Below are positions 48,387 to 64,000 of a stretch of 64,000 bases of DNA, one piece after another (the first letter of the stretch is position 1; each line of letters starts with the position of its first letter). The stretch spans positions 339,535,001-339,599,000 of the forward strand of contig NC_092338.1 of NCBI RefSeq assembly GCF_046630445.1. Reading direction: 5' to 3'. Under the pieces are notes generated by a model. It was not told the origin of the DNA. It did not search any database and saw only the letters and a program-made list of their open reading frames with translations. This DNA is from Rutidosis leptorrhynchoides. Lineage: Eukaryota; Streptophyta; Magnoliopsida; Asterales; Asteraceae. A program made the translations under genes and the position numbers.

Positions 48387-48760
48387 ATCTTATTAATAAT
48401 TATTTTAATTATTAAAATTAAATAATTTTGAATCATTTTAATTAATTATTTTGAATTGAGTACGAGAAGGTATAAAAGGTAGTCAGAAGGAAATCAATTC
48501 TAAATTTATATTTTAATTTACACTTTTAAAATAAAATTACAACCAATATTATCTCTTATGATTGAATGTGAATTGTTTAATATGCATTTTAGGTATTTGA
48601 TGAAATGTTCAGCTGGCGAGTTTCTTAGTCGCACTTTGTGGTTCCACGGGTCATTAAACTAAATGACTTTAGCATTTACGTTCACTTAATACCTAAAACA
48701 TATCATTACACTGTTTCGTTTAAACAAACTCGTGGTTCCACGGGTCATTTCATTAGTAAA
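48254..48760 (+). mobile_element. Helitron remnants with two decayed 3' hairpins
   Basis: A TCCTTTGTTAAAAAA start with downstream TTTAAGCATGGTGGGTGATG resembles the possible 5' end at 49007. GTGGTTCCACGGGTCATTAA (about 48638) and CGTGGTTCCACGGGTCATTT (about 48732) are hairpins of the same type as the 3' end at 52262, but the terminal CTAG is altered or absent. A (TTA)n run lies at 48350-48385. Confidence 0.4.
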
Positions 48761-49006
48761 TATTTTGAAAAGTATACGCTGGACATTTATTGTGAGACAG
48801 GACAGGAGTACCATATATGCTATCATATGGTACTTATTAATTTTTTATTATTTAGTTAGTTCGGACTATTGTATGATAATTTTTATTATTAATTATGATC
48901 AATTATTATTATTATTTATCATATTATTAGATTATATTATTATTATTATTATTATGTATAGATTATATTAAAACACTAACCTGATGATGTCATAAATAGA
49001 CATTTT

Positions 49007-51157
49007 TCCTTCATAAAAATAAAACAAAATAAAAAAGAAAAAATTTAAGATGAGGTTAGTGATGTCATTAAAAAGAATTAATATATTTATAAATATAATT
49101 AAGAAAAATAAAAAATAAATATACGGATTATTATTATTGTTTTTAAATTACAGTATAATTCAGAAATCACGCCTCCTTTTTTCTCTGTTCTCTTCTCCCA
49201 TTCCTTCAAACCCTATAATGGCAGCTGCTTCTTTAACACGCCTACTCTTCTCCCAAACAATCAATCTTTTCAATTTCTCTTCTGCACACCTAAACCTTTC
49301 ACCGAGCTTTTTCTTTTACATCCTCTTTTACATCTCCATTCATTTGTGATTCTCTCATGTACCTTCATCATAGGTAATTTCGATCTCGGGGTTTCTTTTT
49401 TTCTTCTTCTGTAAATTAATCATAGCCGTGTCTTTGCACAAGTAAATCGAGAACTATTAATCTGTTGTTCTGATTGTGGATTTAGGGTTTGTGATTGTAA
49501 TTTAGGGTTGATTTCATACTTCATCTCCATGTATTTATTTTTGAAAAACTTATAATTTTAAAGTCTAAGCTTTCTCTATGTTTATCTATCTTCAGATTCG
49601 ATTTTTATAGTTTTGACAGTATTTAGCACTAATGAAATTAGTTGATGTTCATCAAGCAAATGGTGTTTCGTTGGATGATTAATTGAGTATATTTGTTGCT
49701 GTTTAGCAGGTTTACCAGGGTTTTCGAGAAGTGTTTATAAAAGTGTTGATGCTTAGTCAGATTGAAAGCATCCCTGCATCTTTGTCGGTATATTCTTTTT
49801 ATCTTTTTCATGTTCACAGCTCCAGGTATTATCGATTTGTATTCATTTTTGGCTTTTTGATTTCACTTTTTTGTGAGTTTCAGTTTTACTTTTTTCTTTT
49901 TTTTAAAGTTCATATTTGCATATCATAGATCTGGACGTGAGACATTATTTCGATTTGAAGACTACGTTTCGAATATGATATTGTGGTATTTGCTAGGCTT
50001 TCATATAAAGTGGATTTTAGAGTGTTAGTTGTTGGGGTGGGTTAACTACTTGTATTAGTTACAATTTAGTAATGAATTGTCAAGCATCATAGCATAGGTA
50101 ATGGCTGCCATTTGTTTGTTTAAAATGTATGTTGAGAATGTGGTTGCAGATGATATATTAATGTGAGTAGATCTTCATCTTGCTAATAAAGTTTGTTTAT
50201 TTTCTGTTCTTTTAGTTGATGGTAAGAAATGTTGTTTTACTACACTATCCTTTGTATCTCAGTTAGTTTAGATAGTATTAACGGAATATATGATAGTTGT
50301 TTTAGTTGGTAAAATGGGTAAAAAAATGTTAGCTATTTATCGGCAATTGTATTTATTTAGTGAATATAAGATACCTAAATTGCCTGCTTTGTGCAGATGT
50401 AAACTCAAGTTGGTTGATATAAGAGAAAGAAACTGCATTTATCATGAGAACTTTATCATGAGAACCTAAGGTGCAAATGGGAAAACAAGGTATAACTTCT
50501 CCGATACAAATATATAAGATAGCTAATATTGTTGTTATGATGTTGTTGTATTGTTGTTTAGAAACAGGTGGTAAAATGTTTCCTTTGACACTTTATTTTA
50601 TTCTATGGTAGTAACAGTGTATATATTAAGTATACGATGATAATTACGATTTAATGTAATTGATATTTAAAAGTTAGACTATTCTTTGAAAATATGAAGT
50701 TATAGATGCTAAATCCATGTTTAAGATGAGTTTTCTGAGTGATTATGAAGATTTGAGCACCCTAGAAAAATTATGTAATAAGAATAATATACTAAGAAAA
50801 AGTTGAGACGGGTTATGTTTCAGTGATTAACACTACATGATGCACATTGAGTGTTTGATCAAATGTACAAGTGAAAAGGGCTAATTTGTGAATTTATTTG
50901 AAATGGCGCGTTTTCTTTGTTGACTGAGCTAATCTTGGTCAAAATAATCATCTTCTACATTCTTCCGGTTTACAAGATTAACACTTTTGGTTACACACAC
51001 TTTTGAGCTAATCAGAATGATTCACATTACACACGCTTTTGGTTAGTTCCTCATTCTTTGTTATCATAGTTATTTTAGTCTTGACATACTATTTGGGTAA
51101 TCTTATGTTTTGTCATACCTTTGAATACGATTATTTATGTATTTAAATAAAGAGATG

Positions 51158-51231
<74 letters not shown>

Positions 51232-52288
51232 TTTTTTTGTGTGATGCCTTTGAATATGATTGTTTATGCCTTTGTAGAATGTAAAACATATGGAAGGTGT
51301 CGATGCGATGTTGATTAAATTTGTAATATCTTTAGTTAGACTTTCAATTTTGTACCAATTTTTACTAATTTTAAAGGCTCAAATGTGTCAAAATTTTAAT
51401 ACTTTTGTAGTGAATTTCTTATTCATACCCTGCTTTATATGACAAAGTGTATCCATCCATTTGCTATTTAATTAGTTGTTCAAAATATCCTTACAAGCAC
51501 GTTTCAAGAATTGTATTTACATGGTTATGTATTAGTGACTTGCAATATGGACTCATTTAGATGATATTGAATTTGGTTTAGGAAGCACATTTTTTTGATT
51601 ATATGGTACATAAGAAGTTGCTATTTGATTTATAGTAGGATTATCACATTTTTTTTCCAGCTATGTACTATACCTCTTTTGCATTTTGTATTTTTGAACC
51701 TTCAGAACTGTTCATCTTCAAGTAAAATAATGGTATAATAGAAATGCTTTCATTTTTAGCTCCATCATATTCATATATTATATTTGATTTTTGTGTAATA
51801 TGTTTTCATTTTTATGTAGTTGAAATGGCTACTAAATGTACTTTAATTTCAATCACGAGTCCGAAAGGGCAAAGGCAACCTGTTGTAGCAGTATTGGAGT
51901 GTGGCACAAACTATAAACATTCATTCAGTTTATGTACTCGCCATTCCCATTATCGTATTTGGGTGTTTTTCTAATCTAAACAATTGCAATTGTAACAGTT
52001 TTGCAGTGTGGATTTGAATGTGTCAATTCAAGCGATCAAGTTTGTACAAAGAGTTTCAGTTTGATGCGGGTGATATTTTTAACAGAATCTGTGTTACACG
52101 TCATATACGGTTATAATCTTTATTTCAACGAATATGTGCATATAAAATATCTTTCATATTGTATATTGTGCCCAATCCTCAAATTAGTTATATATATGAC
52201 CACTAATAAGAAAAATATATGTAATAGCTAAATGAGCCATAAACTTTAGCTATTTAACAAACCCGTGATTTCACGGGTCATTCAACTA

Positions 52289-52289
<1 letters not shown>
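49007..52289 (+). mobile_element. Helitron with probable captured gene fragments
   Basis: The 3' end is clear: CCCGTG (52262-52267), loop ATTT, CACGGG (52272-52277), then 12 bases to CTAG at 52286-52289, followed by T. The 5' end is a guess (TCCTTCATAAAAATAAAA at 49007). Inside, 49160-49375 looks like a captured first exon: a CT-rich leader, then ATGGCAGCTGCTTCTTTAAC (MAAASLTRLLFSQTI, transit-peptide-like) and a GTAATTTCGATCTCGGG intron start. A second exon-like piece, MATKCTLISITSPKGQRQPV, lies at 51825-51974. No Rep/helicase is seen. No source gene is recognised. Confidence 0.5.
51159..51237. repeat. (TA)n followed by poly-T
   Basis: About 55 bp of TA repeats run directly into about 24 T. 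Confidence 0.95.

Positions 52290-52356
<67 letters not shown>
52290..52356. repeat. (TTA)n microsatellite, distal upstream unit
   Basis: Pure TTA run at the Helitron junction. Its counterpart in the proximal unit is at 53054-53132. Confidence 0.95.
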
Positions 52357-52379
52357 CATCTTTAAATATGGTCATATTT

Positions 52380-52914
52380 ACATTTTGTAAAATATATTAG
52401 GATGAGAGGTGGGATAACTTCCAAGTCATATACAATGGCAACAAATGCGGGGGTGATACACTCCACACTTGGGTGAACCGGTTACTTTGGGCCGGATATG
52501 ATCAAACAGGTCAATTAAGGATCCGTTTTCTTGTTCACGTTCATATATGCACTATCATCACATATCCATCTTAATTCACGAATCAAACCGAATTTGTTTG
52601 GATTCAATGTCAGGAATCTCACATTCTATTGTTTATCTTTTGGAGTTTATGATATTAATGACTTACTTTAATATATTTCTTATCTTTTTCATATGTCAGA
52701 CTTTTAACACCTGTATTTTTTTCTATCTCTTTATTTATAATACCATGCAACCATTGTCTACTTTTACATCAATTCTAATTCAAAAATCATCACTTTGAAG
52801 GTTGTTATACTCAAATTTTTGATTTGTTATCATATTTTACAATAAGCCAAGATGAATGCTTTAGCTGCAACAAATCGACACTTCAAGCTTGCTTGAACAC
52901 TTTTCTTGATTCCA
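52380..52914 (+). pseudogene. Duplicated 5' end of the glutamate dehydrogenase gene
   Basis: The leader and upstream DNA match 53155-53690 closely (GGATCCGTTTTCT, ATATATGCACTAT, GAATCAAACCGAATTTGTTT and more). The start codon is at 52852 and reads [14 protein letters not shown] followed by TGA (52894-52896), whereas the intact gene continues SRLLGLDSK. After a short stretch matching exon 1 (ending CTTGATTCCAAA) homology jumps to the upstream-unit sequence that begins the next repeat. It is a tandem-duplication relic that may keep promoter activity. Confidence 0.85.
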
Positions 52915-53052
52915 AAAATATACACATTTTTTTCCTTGTTTGTATAGTTTCATGCTATGGTATCTGCAAATAATTCGTATTATAATTCAAATGTTCAGTT
53001 ATATTATAGCTTCAACTATAATCTTAATTTATAATTTAATGACAAACAATTA

Positions 53053-53053
<1 letters not shown>

Positions 53054-53132
<79 letters not shown>
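53054..53132. repeat. (TTA)n microsatellite, proximal upstream unit
   Basis: About 26 TTA units, roughly 0.5 kb upstream of the intact start codon. Confidence 0.95.
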
Positions 53133-53133
<1 letters not shown>

Positions 53134-53500
53134 CTCTAGAAATGGTCATATATTTACAGTTATAAAATATTAGAATTAGAATGAGAGTTGGGATAAATTC
53201 CAAGTCATTATACAATGGCAACAAATGCGGGGTCTACACTCCACACTTGGGTAAACCGGTTGATTGGATACGATCAAACGGGTCAAATAAGGATCCGTTT
53301 TCTAGTTCACGTTCATATATGCACTATAATCACATATCCATTTTAATTCATGAATCAAACCGAATTTGTTTGGATTCAATGTCAGGAATCTCAAATTCTA
53401 TTGCTTATCCTTTAGAGTTTATGCTATTAATGAGTTACTTTAAAATATTTCTTATCTCTCCCATAAGTCAGACTTTTCTCTGTATCTGTTTGTCTCTTTT

Positions 53501-53511
53501 TATTTATAATA
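53501..53511 (+). promoter_or_regulatory. Probable TATA box of the glutamate dehydrogenase gene
   Basis: TATTTATAATA lies 113-123 bp upstream of the ATG at 53624. The duplicate unit keeps the same sequence near 52731. Confidence 0.4.
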
Positions 53512-53617
53512 CCATGCAGCCATTGTCTACTCTTACATCTCAAATTATAACTCACGAATCTTCACTTTGAAAGTTGTTATACTCAACTTTTTGATTTGTT
53601 ATCATTTTCTACAATAA

Positions 53618-57134
<3,517 letters not shown>

Positions 57135-58066
57135 GGCATATTGTAATGCCAAAAACACCATCTTTCGGGTGTTGTGTGTTTACAACTTTGTTACTTGTAA
57201 TGTTGTGTGTTTGAAACTCGGTTGTTGCTGTTGTTGTTTCTGTTGACCCGTACGTTTCTTGGAACTATAAGAATGTTGTGTGTATAAAAGTTTGTTGTTC
57301 AGTTGTGTTATCTGAGAACTGTTTGATAAATTATTTGGCTTCCTTATAAGTTTATCAGATTTATGACTAACATTGTTCTTAATTTTCTTATATTAAAAAC
57401 TTCAATTTCATAGGTGTTGCATGTTTTATTAGAAATTTAAGACTGTCCAGAAAGTTGCAAGCAATTGTAACATTTTTGCCAATTTGCCACCTATCAAGAG
57501 GAATTAGAGGATTACACATGTTGAATAGTCAAACATCACATTAATTTTTTTAAAAGAAACCAACTCTCAGTCTCAGCTATATAACAAATTAACAATCTCA
57601 TGCTTCTCTGTTCAGCCTAAATAGGGAGGATGAGTATTTTTATGAAGGCATTTTCAGTTTGATTCAATCACAAAATAACCAAAATTAAAAGTGTGAGTTA
57701 TGCACATGCTTTTAATATCTATGAAACTATTTCTCATGTTTCCATTGGAAGCCTTGAACATTATGCATGCCAAGAAGTATCATTTATACTTTATGTACTA
57801 CTACAAGGAGTATTATATATTTAAAATTACAAATATTGAGTTTCATGTAATGTACTTTATGATTATTCATTTATTTGTAAGTATGCCAATCATATCAAAG
57901 CCAACTTTATAGAGGAGGCTGCTAACTATAAGTAAACTAACATGTTTATATATGATTGGCATTGTACCTTTAATCAATCAACTTATAAATAAGTTCTTAC
58001 TTTTAGTCCTTCGTGTAAAATTGAACTGAATATTGAATATTTGTGTTTGGTAATATTTAGGTACAC
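57135..58066. other. GDH 3' flank without a gene
   Basis: The first 200-300 bp are T/G-rich and probably hold the 3' UTR and poly(A) region. The rest shows no supported feature. Confidence 0.4.
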
Positions 58067-58170
58067 AGAATATTCAAGGTTTCAAACGGGAAGACGAGAA
58101 AGTGAATGGTGAGGTAAGGTTGTTACGGTTTGTTAACAGCATGAGTTCGAGCCTAACAGATGGATGCAGT
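58067..58170 (+). pseudogene. Decayed copy of the last GDH exon
   Basis: ACAG is followed by AATATTCAAGG, then a frame NIQGFKREDEKVNGEV and a serine-rich continuation with MSSSLTDGC. This parallels exon 9 ([18 protein letters not shown]...TSMCKSYNC). It includes the splice-acceptor context, so it came from genomic duplication rather than a processed transcript. No other GDH exon is recognisable around it. Confidence 0.6.
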
Positions 58171-58648
58171 CAGTTTAAACACAAGATGGACACAAAAAGG
58201 TAACATAGTTAACAACTCTAGTGGCTGTTACTTGCGTTCTTGTTAGATGATACTTGTCCATCAAATGATAACAATAATTAGAGGATAATTAGCTTAACAT
58301 TATACTTGTATACTTCTGATATGTTAAAATAGTCTATGACCACTATAAATAAAAGAAAATGGATATGACATAAAGCGCAAATTGATAATTGAGACATAAA
58401 TCTCCTAATTCCTCATAAAACAAAAAAAAAAAAAATTTAAAAAAAAACTCTGTTCTTTAGTCTCTTCTAACAAAACTTGCTAGAAAATGTCATATATTTT
58501 TGGCCATTTATAAAAAGTTAAGACAAGATTGTTGTTATTGGTTATATATTGTAAAACTAACCTTCTTTTCTAGCTATATGTTGGAACTATTATTTTTAGT
58601 AATTATTTGACGAAGTAGCTAGATCTGAAAACTTATGCTTATGAATTA

Positions 58649-58903
58649 CTTCCTCCATCCCATAATTATTGTCCTGTTTGACTTTTACAAGTCTTTGTTT
58701 TTCAACTTTGACTTCATATATTTTAATTTGTATTATATAATATTTGATGCAATTTATGGGGATGGATTGGGTTTCTAAACGTGTTTTCATTGATATAACT
58801 TTCATCGAGTGTTATATAAAACAACGGAAAAAAATTATAGTCAAAGTTTTTAACATAAAATTGGAAAAAGTCAAACAGGACAATAATTGTGGGATCGAGG
58901 GAG
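58649..58903. mobile_element. Stowaway-like MITE, 255 bp
   Basis: The ends CTTCCTCCATCCCATAATTA and its near inverse complement ending CGAGGGAG pair over about 35 bp. TA flanks both sides (58647-58648, 58904-58905). This is the classic CTCCCTCCGTCCC type Tc1/mariner-derived MITE. Confidence 0.85.
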
Positions 58904-58989
58904 TATGATTTAGCATAAAAAGACAAAGTCCTCAAATCATTCAATGTCATTAGCACAAAATGTAGATCAGTTTTTAATAAGTACCTTTT

Positions 58990-59470
58990 TTTTTTTTTGC
59001 GAATATAACGAAAACTCATATAGAAACGAGGTCGTTTTCCAAAAGAAAACGCACTCAACAGGGAATACAAAAGGACATGGGGAAAACGGAGAAGCTCGCC
59101 CTAGAAAGCAACCATCTAAACAAAACTATCTATAAACGAGCTTCCCTAACATCCCGTAAAACTACAGAAAACTAAAGAAACAAAAACTGAGAATAACATT
59201 AAAGTACAAGGAACGAAACCATGTTCGATTGCCATGTTCGATCCCGAGTACAATCTAATTGTCAAGTAAAATAATAAGCTCTAGCTTTTTTCAAAAGCTA
59301 TATCAAGTACAGCTTATTATATTTGTAGAAATTATTTTTTACGATCTTACAGTACCTTAAACTTTCCTTTTATGTGTCAAACATACCCATTACATTTTTT
59401 TTTACTATAAATGACCTGATAGTACCTACAATAAATTTGACTATTGACTATACCATATAAAAAATTGACT
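58990..59470. other. Intergenic stretch with unclassified repeat
   Basis: A poly-T run at about 58986-58998 precedes CGAATATAACGAAAACTCAT, which could be the inverted tail of a retroposon. No gene is supported. Confidence 0.3.
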
Positions 59471-59474
59471 GCTT

Positions 59475-59758
59475 CGGAGTTGGTTGTTTTTAGAGGTATT
59501 TGTTGTTGTTTGGTTAGACGGGCTTATTTGGGGCTTGTATTTATTTTGTATTCCAGACTCGTTTTATGATCCGATTGCTCAAAGTTCGATTTTAGTTAGC
59601 TTTTGATCCTTGTTTACTGTTAAAGTTCATTTACTGCTTCCGAGCCTTGCAATGCTTTTGGTTCTTTTGTATCCGGGTTCGCCTTTTCATCTATTGATGA
59701 AAAGAGTTAGGTTTAATGTTATGCTTTTGTAGCCAGAAAAAATAAATAAATAAATAAA
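59475..59758 (+). mobile_element. LINE-like 3' end with A-rich tail
   Basis: A TTGTTGTTTGGTTAGACGGG..CTTTTGTATCCGGGTTCGCC..CTATTGATGAAAAGAGTT pattern (shown in parts) is followed by AAAAAATAAATAAATAAATA. Plant L1 3' regions commonly end with CATCTATTGATGAAAAG-like text and a simple A-rich tail. A target duplication was not found. Confidence 0.45.
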
Positions 59759-60146
59759 CATAAGACAACATTAATAGCTACAAAAAATAAAAACTACCAA
59801 AAGTAAAAACATACATAAAGATTTCAATCTCTCAATTGATAATTATGAATAAGTACAACAGTAACGAACAAGACGACTTGACAACAAACCGAACATTCTC
59901 ATTCATCTGCATCATAATTCAAACTCATATTTGAGACATATTTCTCATTGTTCTATCTTTGAAAACTTTCCTGTCTTTTTTTTATCTTTTTTTTTTGCTG
60001 GTCATTATAAACTCTATTATAATTTTAGACACACATGACACAACATGATTATTTGTACACATACCCATAACTTTTTCCTCACATGATACCTGCTTCTGGT
60101 TTCTGTCAGTTCTCAGCAAAATGTAGCCATTTGTTACCAGATTCAG

Positions 60147-63100
60147 TCAGCAAACAGTTCGGCCATAACACATGGATGCAATATAAAGATTTTTCGACCA
60201 TTTGTCCTGCACATATAAAAGATTAATTAATCATTCAAGAAAAAGGTTGGGTTGTGCTTACTAAAACTGCAAACTGATTAATAGTCTAATACTAACATTT
60301 AACATCTTCAACTATCAAATAACATATAATGGGTTCAGTTGCATCGAGTCAACTTTATTAAAACGAGCTCGGTCTGGCTGGTTGAGTTACAATTTGTGAT
60401 CACTTTTTTTGTCTATTTATATACACTACGAATGGTTATTAAGTCACGAGTTCTTAACTTTTGACATAATTGCATATTCCACTACCCTAAATATAAGGTT
60501 AAATTAGTAACTTAAGTTATTCGGACAATGTATTCATCACATAAAAACATACAATAATTATGTATCTACAGCTTATATTACATATATAGTTTGTTTTCTT
60601 ATTATTTCAAAAACATGAAAGTAGTAGATTTTAAAGCAAATGGCCCAAAAGGGTAACATAAGTGTCCAAAATTACCCATCAAGGTAATACGAGTTTCCCT
60701 GATGCCCTAAAAGGATCACATATTTTAATTCATTCCCAAAAAAGATTATTATTAAAGTGAAATTGGGGTAATATTGTCACAACTTATTAACGAAAGTTAG
60801 TCAAATTTCATCAAGTGCTCAAATTTCATCATTATAAACATTTTTATAAAGTACATTAAACTTTGTTTTGTTTTTTTAGAATGGCGGTTAGGAGTGATAG
60901 GGATCCGAACGTGCTGTCGGAACCCACCTACCCGATCATTTTCCTTGATACGAACAATTACGGTCCTACCACCCCTTACAAGGAAACCCCCACGGTGAAT
61001 CCATACGGGCATCGCGTGTGGTAAAACCCCTCGGGTGAGGTTGATAGCAAGAAGTCCGCAACCTCCGAGGCTCATGAAAATGGGCGGGTAATCTCAAGGG
61101 AAATATTTTGCAGCTCATGGGGATGGAACCCTGACCTCCCCTATGGGAAGTCGGGTCATCACCAATACACTAACAACTTGAGGTTACATTTAACTTTGCT
61201 TTAGCTCTTCGGTTATATAATATTGAACGAGGAACGTTAAAGAGTTGAAAACGAAAATGTATTACCTTGACATGTGTGCTAGGGAAGGCAGATGTTCGTA
61301 AGGTTTCTTGGGTCTCGTCCATTAATTTGCGCCTCGGAATACTGAGTATGAAAGCAGCTTGATCAGATGTAGCAGCCATAGATGTTATCCTGTATCCACT
61401 TTCCCATCTACGGTGTATTCCTTCACTCGGGTACAGAAAATCAAGTTCTACAACCTACAAGTCGTGGCCCACCATCTATTACTTTCAGTATCTCAAAACT
61501 CAAAAAAATATCAAAAAGGTAGATAATAGTAATAATAATTAATAATTTAAAGTTAATAATAACAATACCTGATCAGAGAAACCTGCATTTCTTGACATCA
61601 CGACACCCCATCGACTGCCAGCAGTAGTCATTGAAGTGACATGAAAACCTTCTTTCCATTTTTTGCTAATCCACTTAAACGGAAACGATTCACTCACTTT
61701 ATACGATTGTTGAGTGTACGGTGTTCCTAAAAATATACAAATCAAAAACAAAAGTCGGAAACAAGAAAAAAAGAATCATTTAGTTCTTCTTTAAGCACAA
61801 TAACACCACAGTTTAATTATAGATGCCAAAATCAAAAAGTAGATTAAATTGACAAAAGGGGATTGTGTTGCCAAATGGTGTTTGATTTCCATTTTGAAAC
61901 TTATTCGGATAACATATATTAAAGTCACGATAGCTAGTTTTTAGTGTTTAAGGATAAACTTAATCTATTTCCGATTCAATAATCAAAAATTTATACCAGC
62001 TGCAACAAAACTGGTAACCAAAGAGTAAATCAGATCACTTAATTACGCCATTTCTTTCCATTCACAAACAGTTTCTTATTACAAATCATTATCCTAAAAC
62101 TATTTTATGTATTAAATTCTTGCAGAATAGAAATTTTCCATACAAAAGCAGTTTAATTATCTTATTATTATAGCTTCAAATAATAATAATAAGGTATTGG
62201 GTTTTGTTGTTGTTGTTGTTGTTATAGCTTCAAACAGGAGGACCACATCCTTACACAACTCTTAGAGTATGTTTTATCTGATACTTATAATCCCTTTACT
62301 AGTTTGTTGATAGTTATAGTTGACCCATTTATTTTTAGCCAGTTACATGATTTACCCATTTGACCAAACAGAATAAATATGCTAAAAATAAAAGAATATA
62401 TAACCTTTAGACATAATAACCAAGGAGCTTCCATTGGCTGCACCAGCTATTGAACTGATGTAAAAATTCTTTTCCCACTGTTCCATAATCCAGTCCTGAA
62501 GAACAAACAATTTTCATTAGAAATCAGATGATAGATAATGTGATACATAATCAACTTAAAAATGATCATGATTTGAATAACCTTGTGAAGAAAAATAGGT
62601 GAAATTTCATAAACTTGGGAGCTAAATCCAGTTCCTGCATCCATAATTAACGCCCAAAGATTCGAGGCTGACGCCACACAGCTGATATATAAACCGTCTT
62701 CATTACCCTTATCCACATGCTGACGAAGCCTTGCATCGGCAACGTTATAATGATATCTGCAAATGAAATAATATTTCACGCATACACGTAAGTTAAAAAA
62801 ACGTGCATACATGTTCCTAATTAAGTCATATAGATACTAACTAGTGCTAATTTGAAGTTCAATATATACAGGAAGTGAGCCTTTAAAAGATCTTCGCACA
62901 AAGAAACTCCACTTTTTAAAGTTCAGTTGACTTTTTTGATTCGGAACTCTTAGTCGAGCTGAACTTATAATCATAGACTCGACTCGATCATCAGTTTACA
63001 GATTATGCTCCTTCATTGATCAAGAATTCCGATTTTTGGTTTGCCAAACGATTATGTTGAGAAAAGGAAATATAGAAGCGTTAACCTTTTCAATAAAATA

Positions 63101-63956
63101 TAAAAGTATCAATGAGAACATGTAAACCGTTAGACGTCATGTTAAACCTTAATTCAATGAGAACCGAAGACATGCGAATGAACCCTGACATTAAGTGCTA
63201 GATTCTGTTAAAAACTTTTTGAAAAAATCTCAAAGTTATTCACAAGAGCATCAATGAACGACAATCTATATGTGCACTTTGATCTAATGAAAAGATTAGT
63301 ACAATCCAGGGGTTCAATTTGGAAGTTTCTTTCGTTACTATCAACATTAACCTTTCATGACCCTCATACATAAGATTCATAGTCGATGCTTCTTATGCAC
63401 CGACAAACTTACGATCCACTTAAGGAAATATAATTAAAATATCAATTTTTTAAAGTCTTCGTAAATTGTAACAATTATATAGTGTCAATCTAAGTGTGTA
63501 TCATTAAAGTATAATGATAGCCCACCTTTGTTTCATCGGCCGGCGTGCATTATAAACAGAAATCCATTGTGTAGCAGGACTTCCTAACCGTACTTTCTTT
63601 TTCGGTTGTTCATCTTCTTCCAAATTTATAAGCAATCTACCTCGTTTCTGACCAACCTAAAAAGACAAAACCACTTGAAAAAAGACTCAAATCTAACAAG
63701 CCTAAAGAAAGAAAATAATTATATAAAATGCTATAACCTTAAGTGCACCGTCAATTCTGATTGGTCTTAGTGATATAACAGGTTCAATAAGACTCTCAAA
63801 TAAAGATATAAGCTTTGAATAATTAGGTTCCTCGTCAAATTTCATATTTGTGACTGCTTCAAGAAAATGTTTAAATGGAGCAGGACAAAAACAACACATC
63901 AACTCAGGTGAAGTTGCCATTTTCTTTTTACAAACAAGAAAACTCTTGTTGTCACC
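60147..63956 (-). CDS. MUT9-like / casein kinase 1-like (HD16-type) protein kinase, C-terminal 340 aa, partial
   Basis: Seven exons in minus order are: 63956-63738, 63656-63526, 62756-62582, 62495-62405, 61726-61569, 61454-61266 and 60206-60147. Together they are 1023 nt with consistent phases, ending in TGA at 60149-60147. The first holds the end of the kinase domain ([31 protein letters not shown]). Then come the basic [16 protein letters not shown] linker and the plant-specific C-terminal region: [77 protein letters not shown] and a final [12 protein letters not shown]. This is characteristic of the MLK/PPK/AEL family, nuclear kinases acting on histone H3, CRY2 and ABA receptors in Arabidopsis and on flowering in rice (HD16). 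The N-terminal catalytic part lies beyond the window. Confidence 0.93.
60866..61185 (-). mobile_element. SINE in the last intron of the kinase gene
   Basis: The flanks ACATTAAACTTTG (60853-60865) and ACATTTAACTTTG (61186-61198) are a 13-bp target duplication with one mismatch. On the minus strand the head holds a tRNA-like TTAGTGTATTGGTGATG and GGTTCCATCCCC (degenerate B box), and the tail ends in TCTAAAAAAACAAAAC. About 320 bp. Confidence 0.75.
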
Positions 63957-64000
63957 CTGTAATATACAACAAAAATGAAATATCGTTAAAAACAAAAATG

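Overview
The window looks like nuclear DNA of a flowering plant, most likely a eudicot and probably of the daisy family (Asteraceae). It is AT-rich, has intron-bearing plant genes with GT..AG borders, and is dominated by nested transposable elements with abundant (TA)n and (TTA)n tracts. The family assignment is an inference from repeat style, not a proof.

Layout. Bases 1-797 hold old repeat debris: a LINE reverse-transcriptase scrap and a hAT-like end. Bases 798-44306 are bounded by long, GC-rich terminal inverted repeats of about 265-320 bp and look like one Mutator-like (MULE) DNA transposon about 43.5 kb long. Its own cargo is a DUF1985 gene (+), a plant-transposon-protein gene (-), a PB1-like gene (+) and a DUF1985/Ulp1 cysteine-protease gene (-). 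I see no transposase core. About 31 kb of its length is three later LTR-retrotransposon insertions, each with paired LTRs and a perfect 5-bp target duplication: 7634-18747 (TTTTG), 19490-31359 (CTCAA) and 34898-42838 (AACTC, minus orientation). The first two are large-LTR, pol-free relatives. The third is a Tat/Athila-like non-autonomous element. Without them the MULE would be about 12.6 kb.

Bases 44307-53623 are the disturbed upstream side of a host gene. A roughly 0.75-kb unit (upstream sequence, 5' leader and first codons of glutamate dehydrogenase) is present twice. The distal copy is split by about 7.7 kb of Helitron-type and fold-back sequence, which itself carries a solo LTR (45632-47212, TSD TTATA) and what look like captured gene fragments.

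Bases 53624-57134 carry a complete nine-exon glutamate dehydrogenase gene (411 aa) with a hAT MITE, a SINE and a probable LINE fragment in its introns. A decayed copy of its last exon lies about 0.9 kb downstream, followed by a Stowaway-like MITE and a LINE-like tail. Bases 60147-63956 hold the last seven exons of a minus-strand MUT9-like/casein-kinase-1-like (HD16/AEL/PPK type) protein kinase gene that runs off the right edge; its last intron holds a SINE.

The most striking non-gene signal is a promoter-like module shared by two distinct LTR types: two 14-bp palindromes (CATGCGATCGCATG or one-base variants) whose starts are exactly 32 bp apart, with the nearer one 22-23 bp upstream of a TATA box. 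The large LTRs also carry tRNA-like A and B boxes and a conserved donor/acceptor pair that could mark a leader intron.
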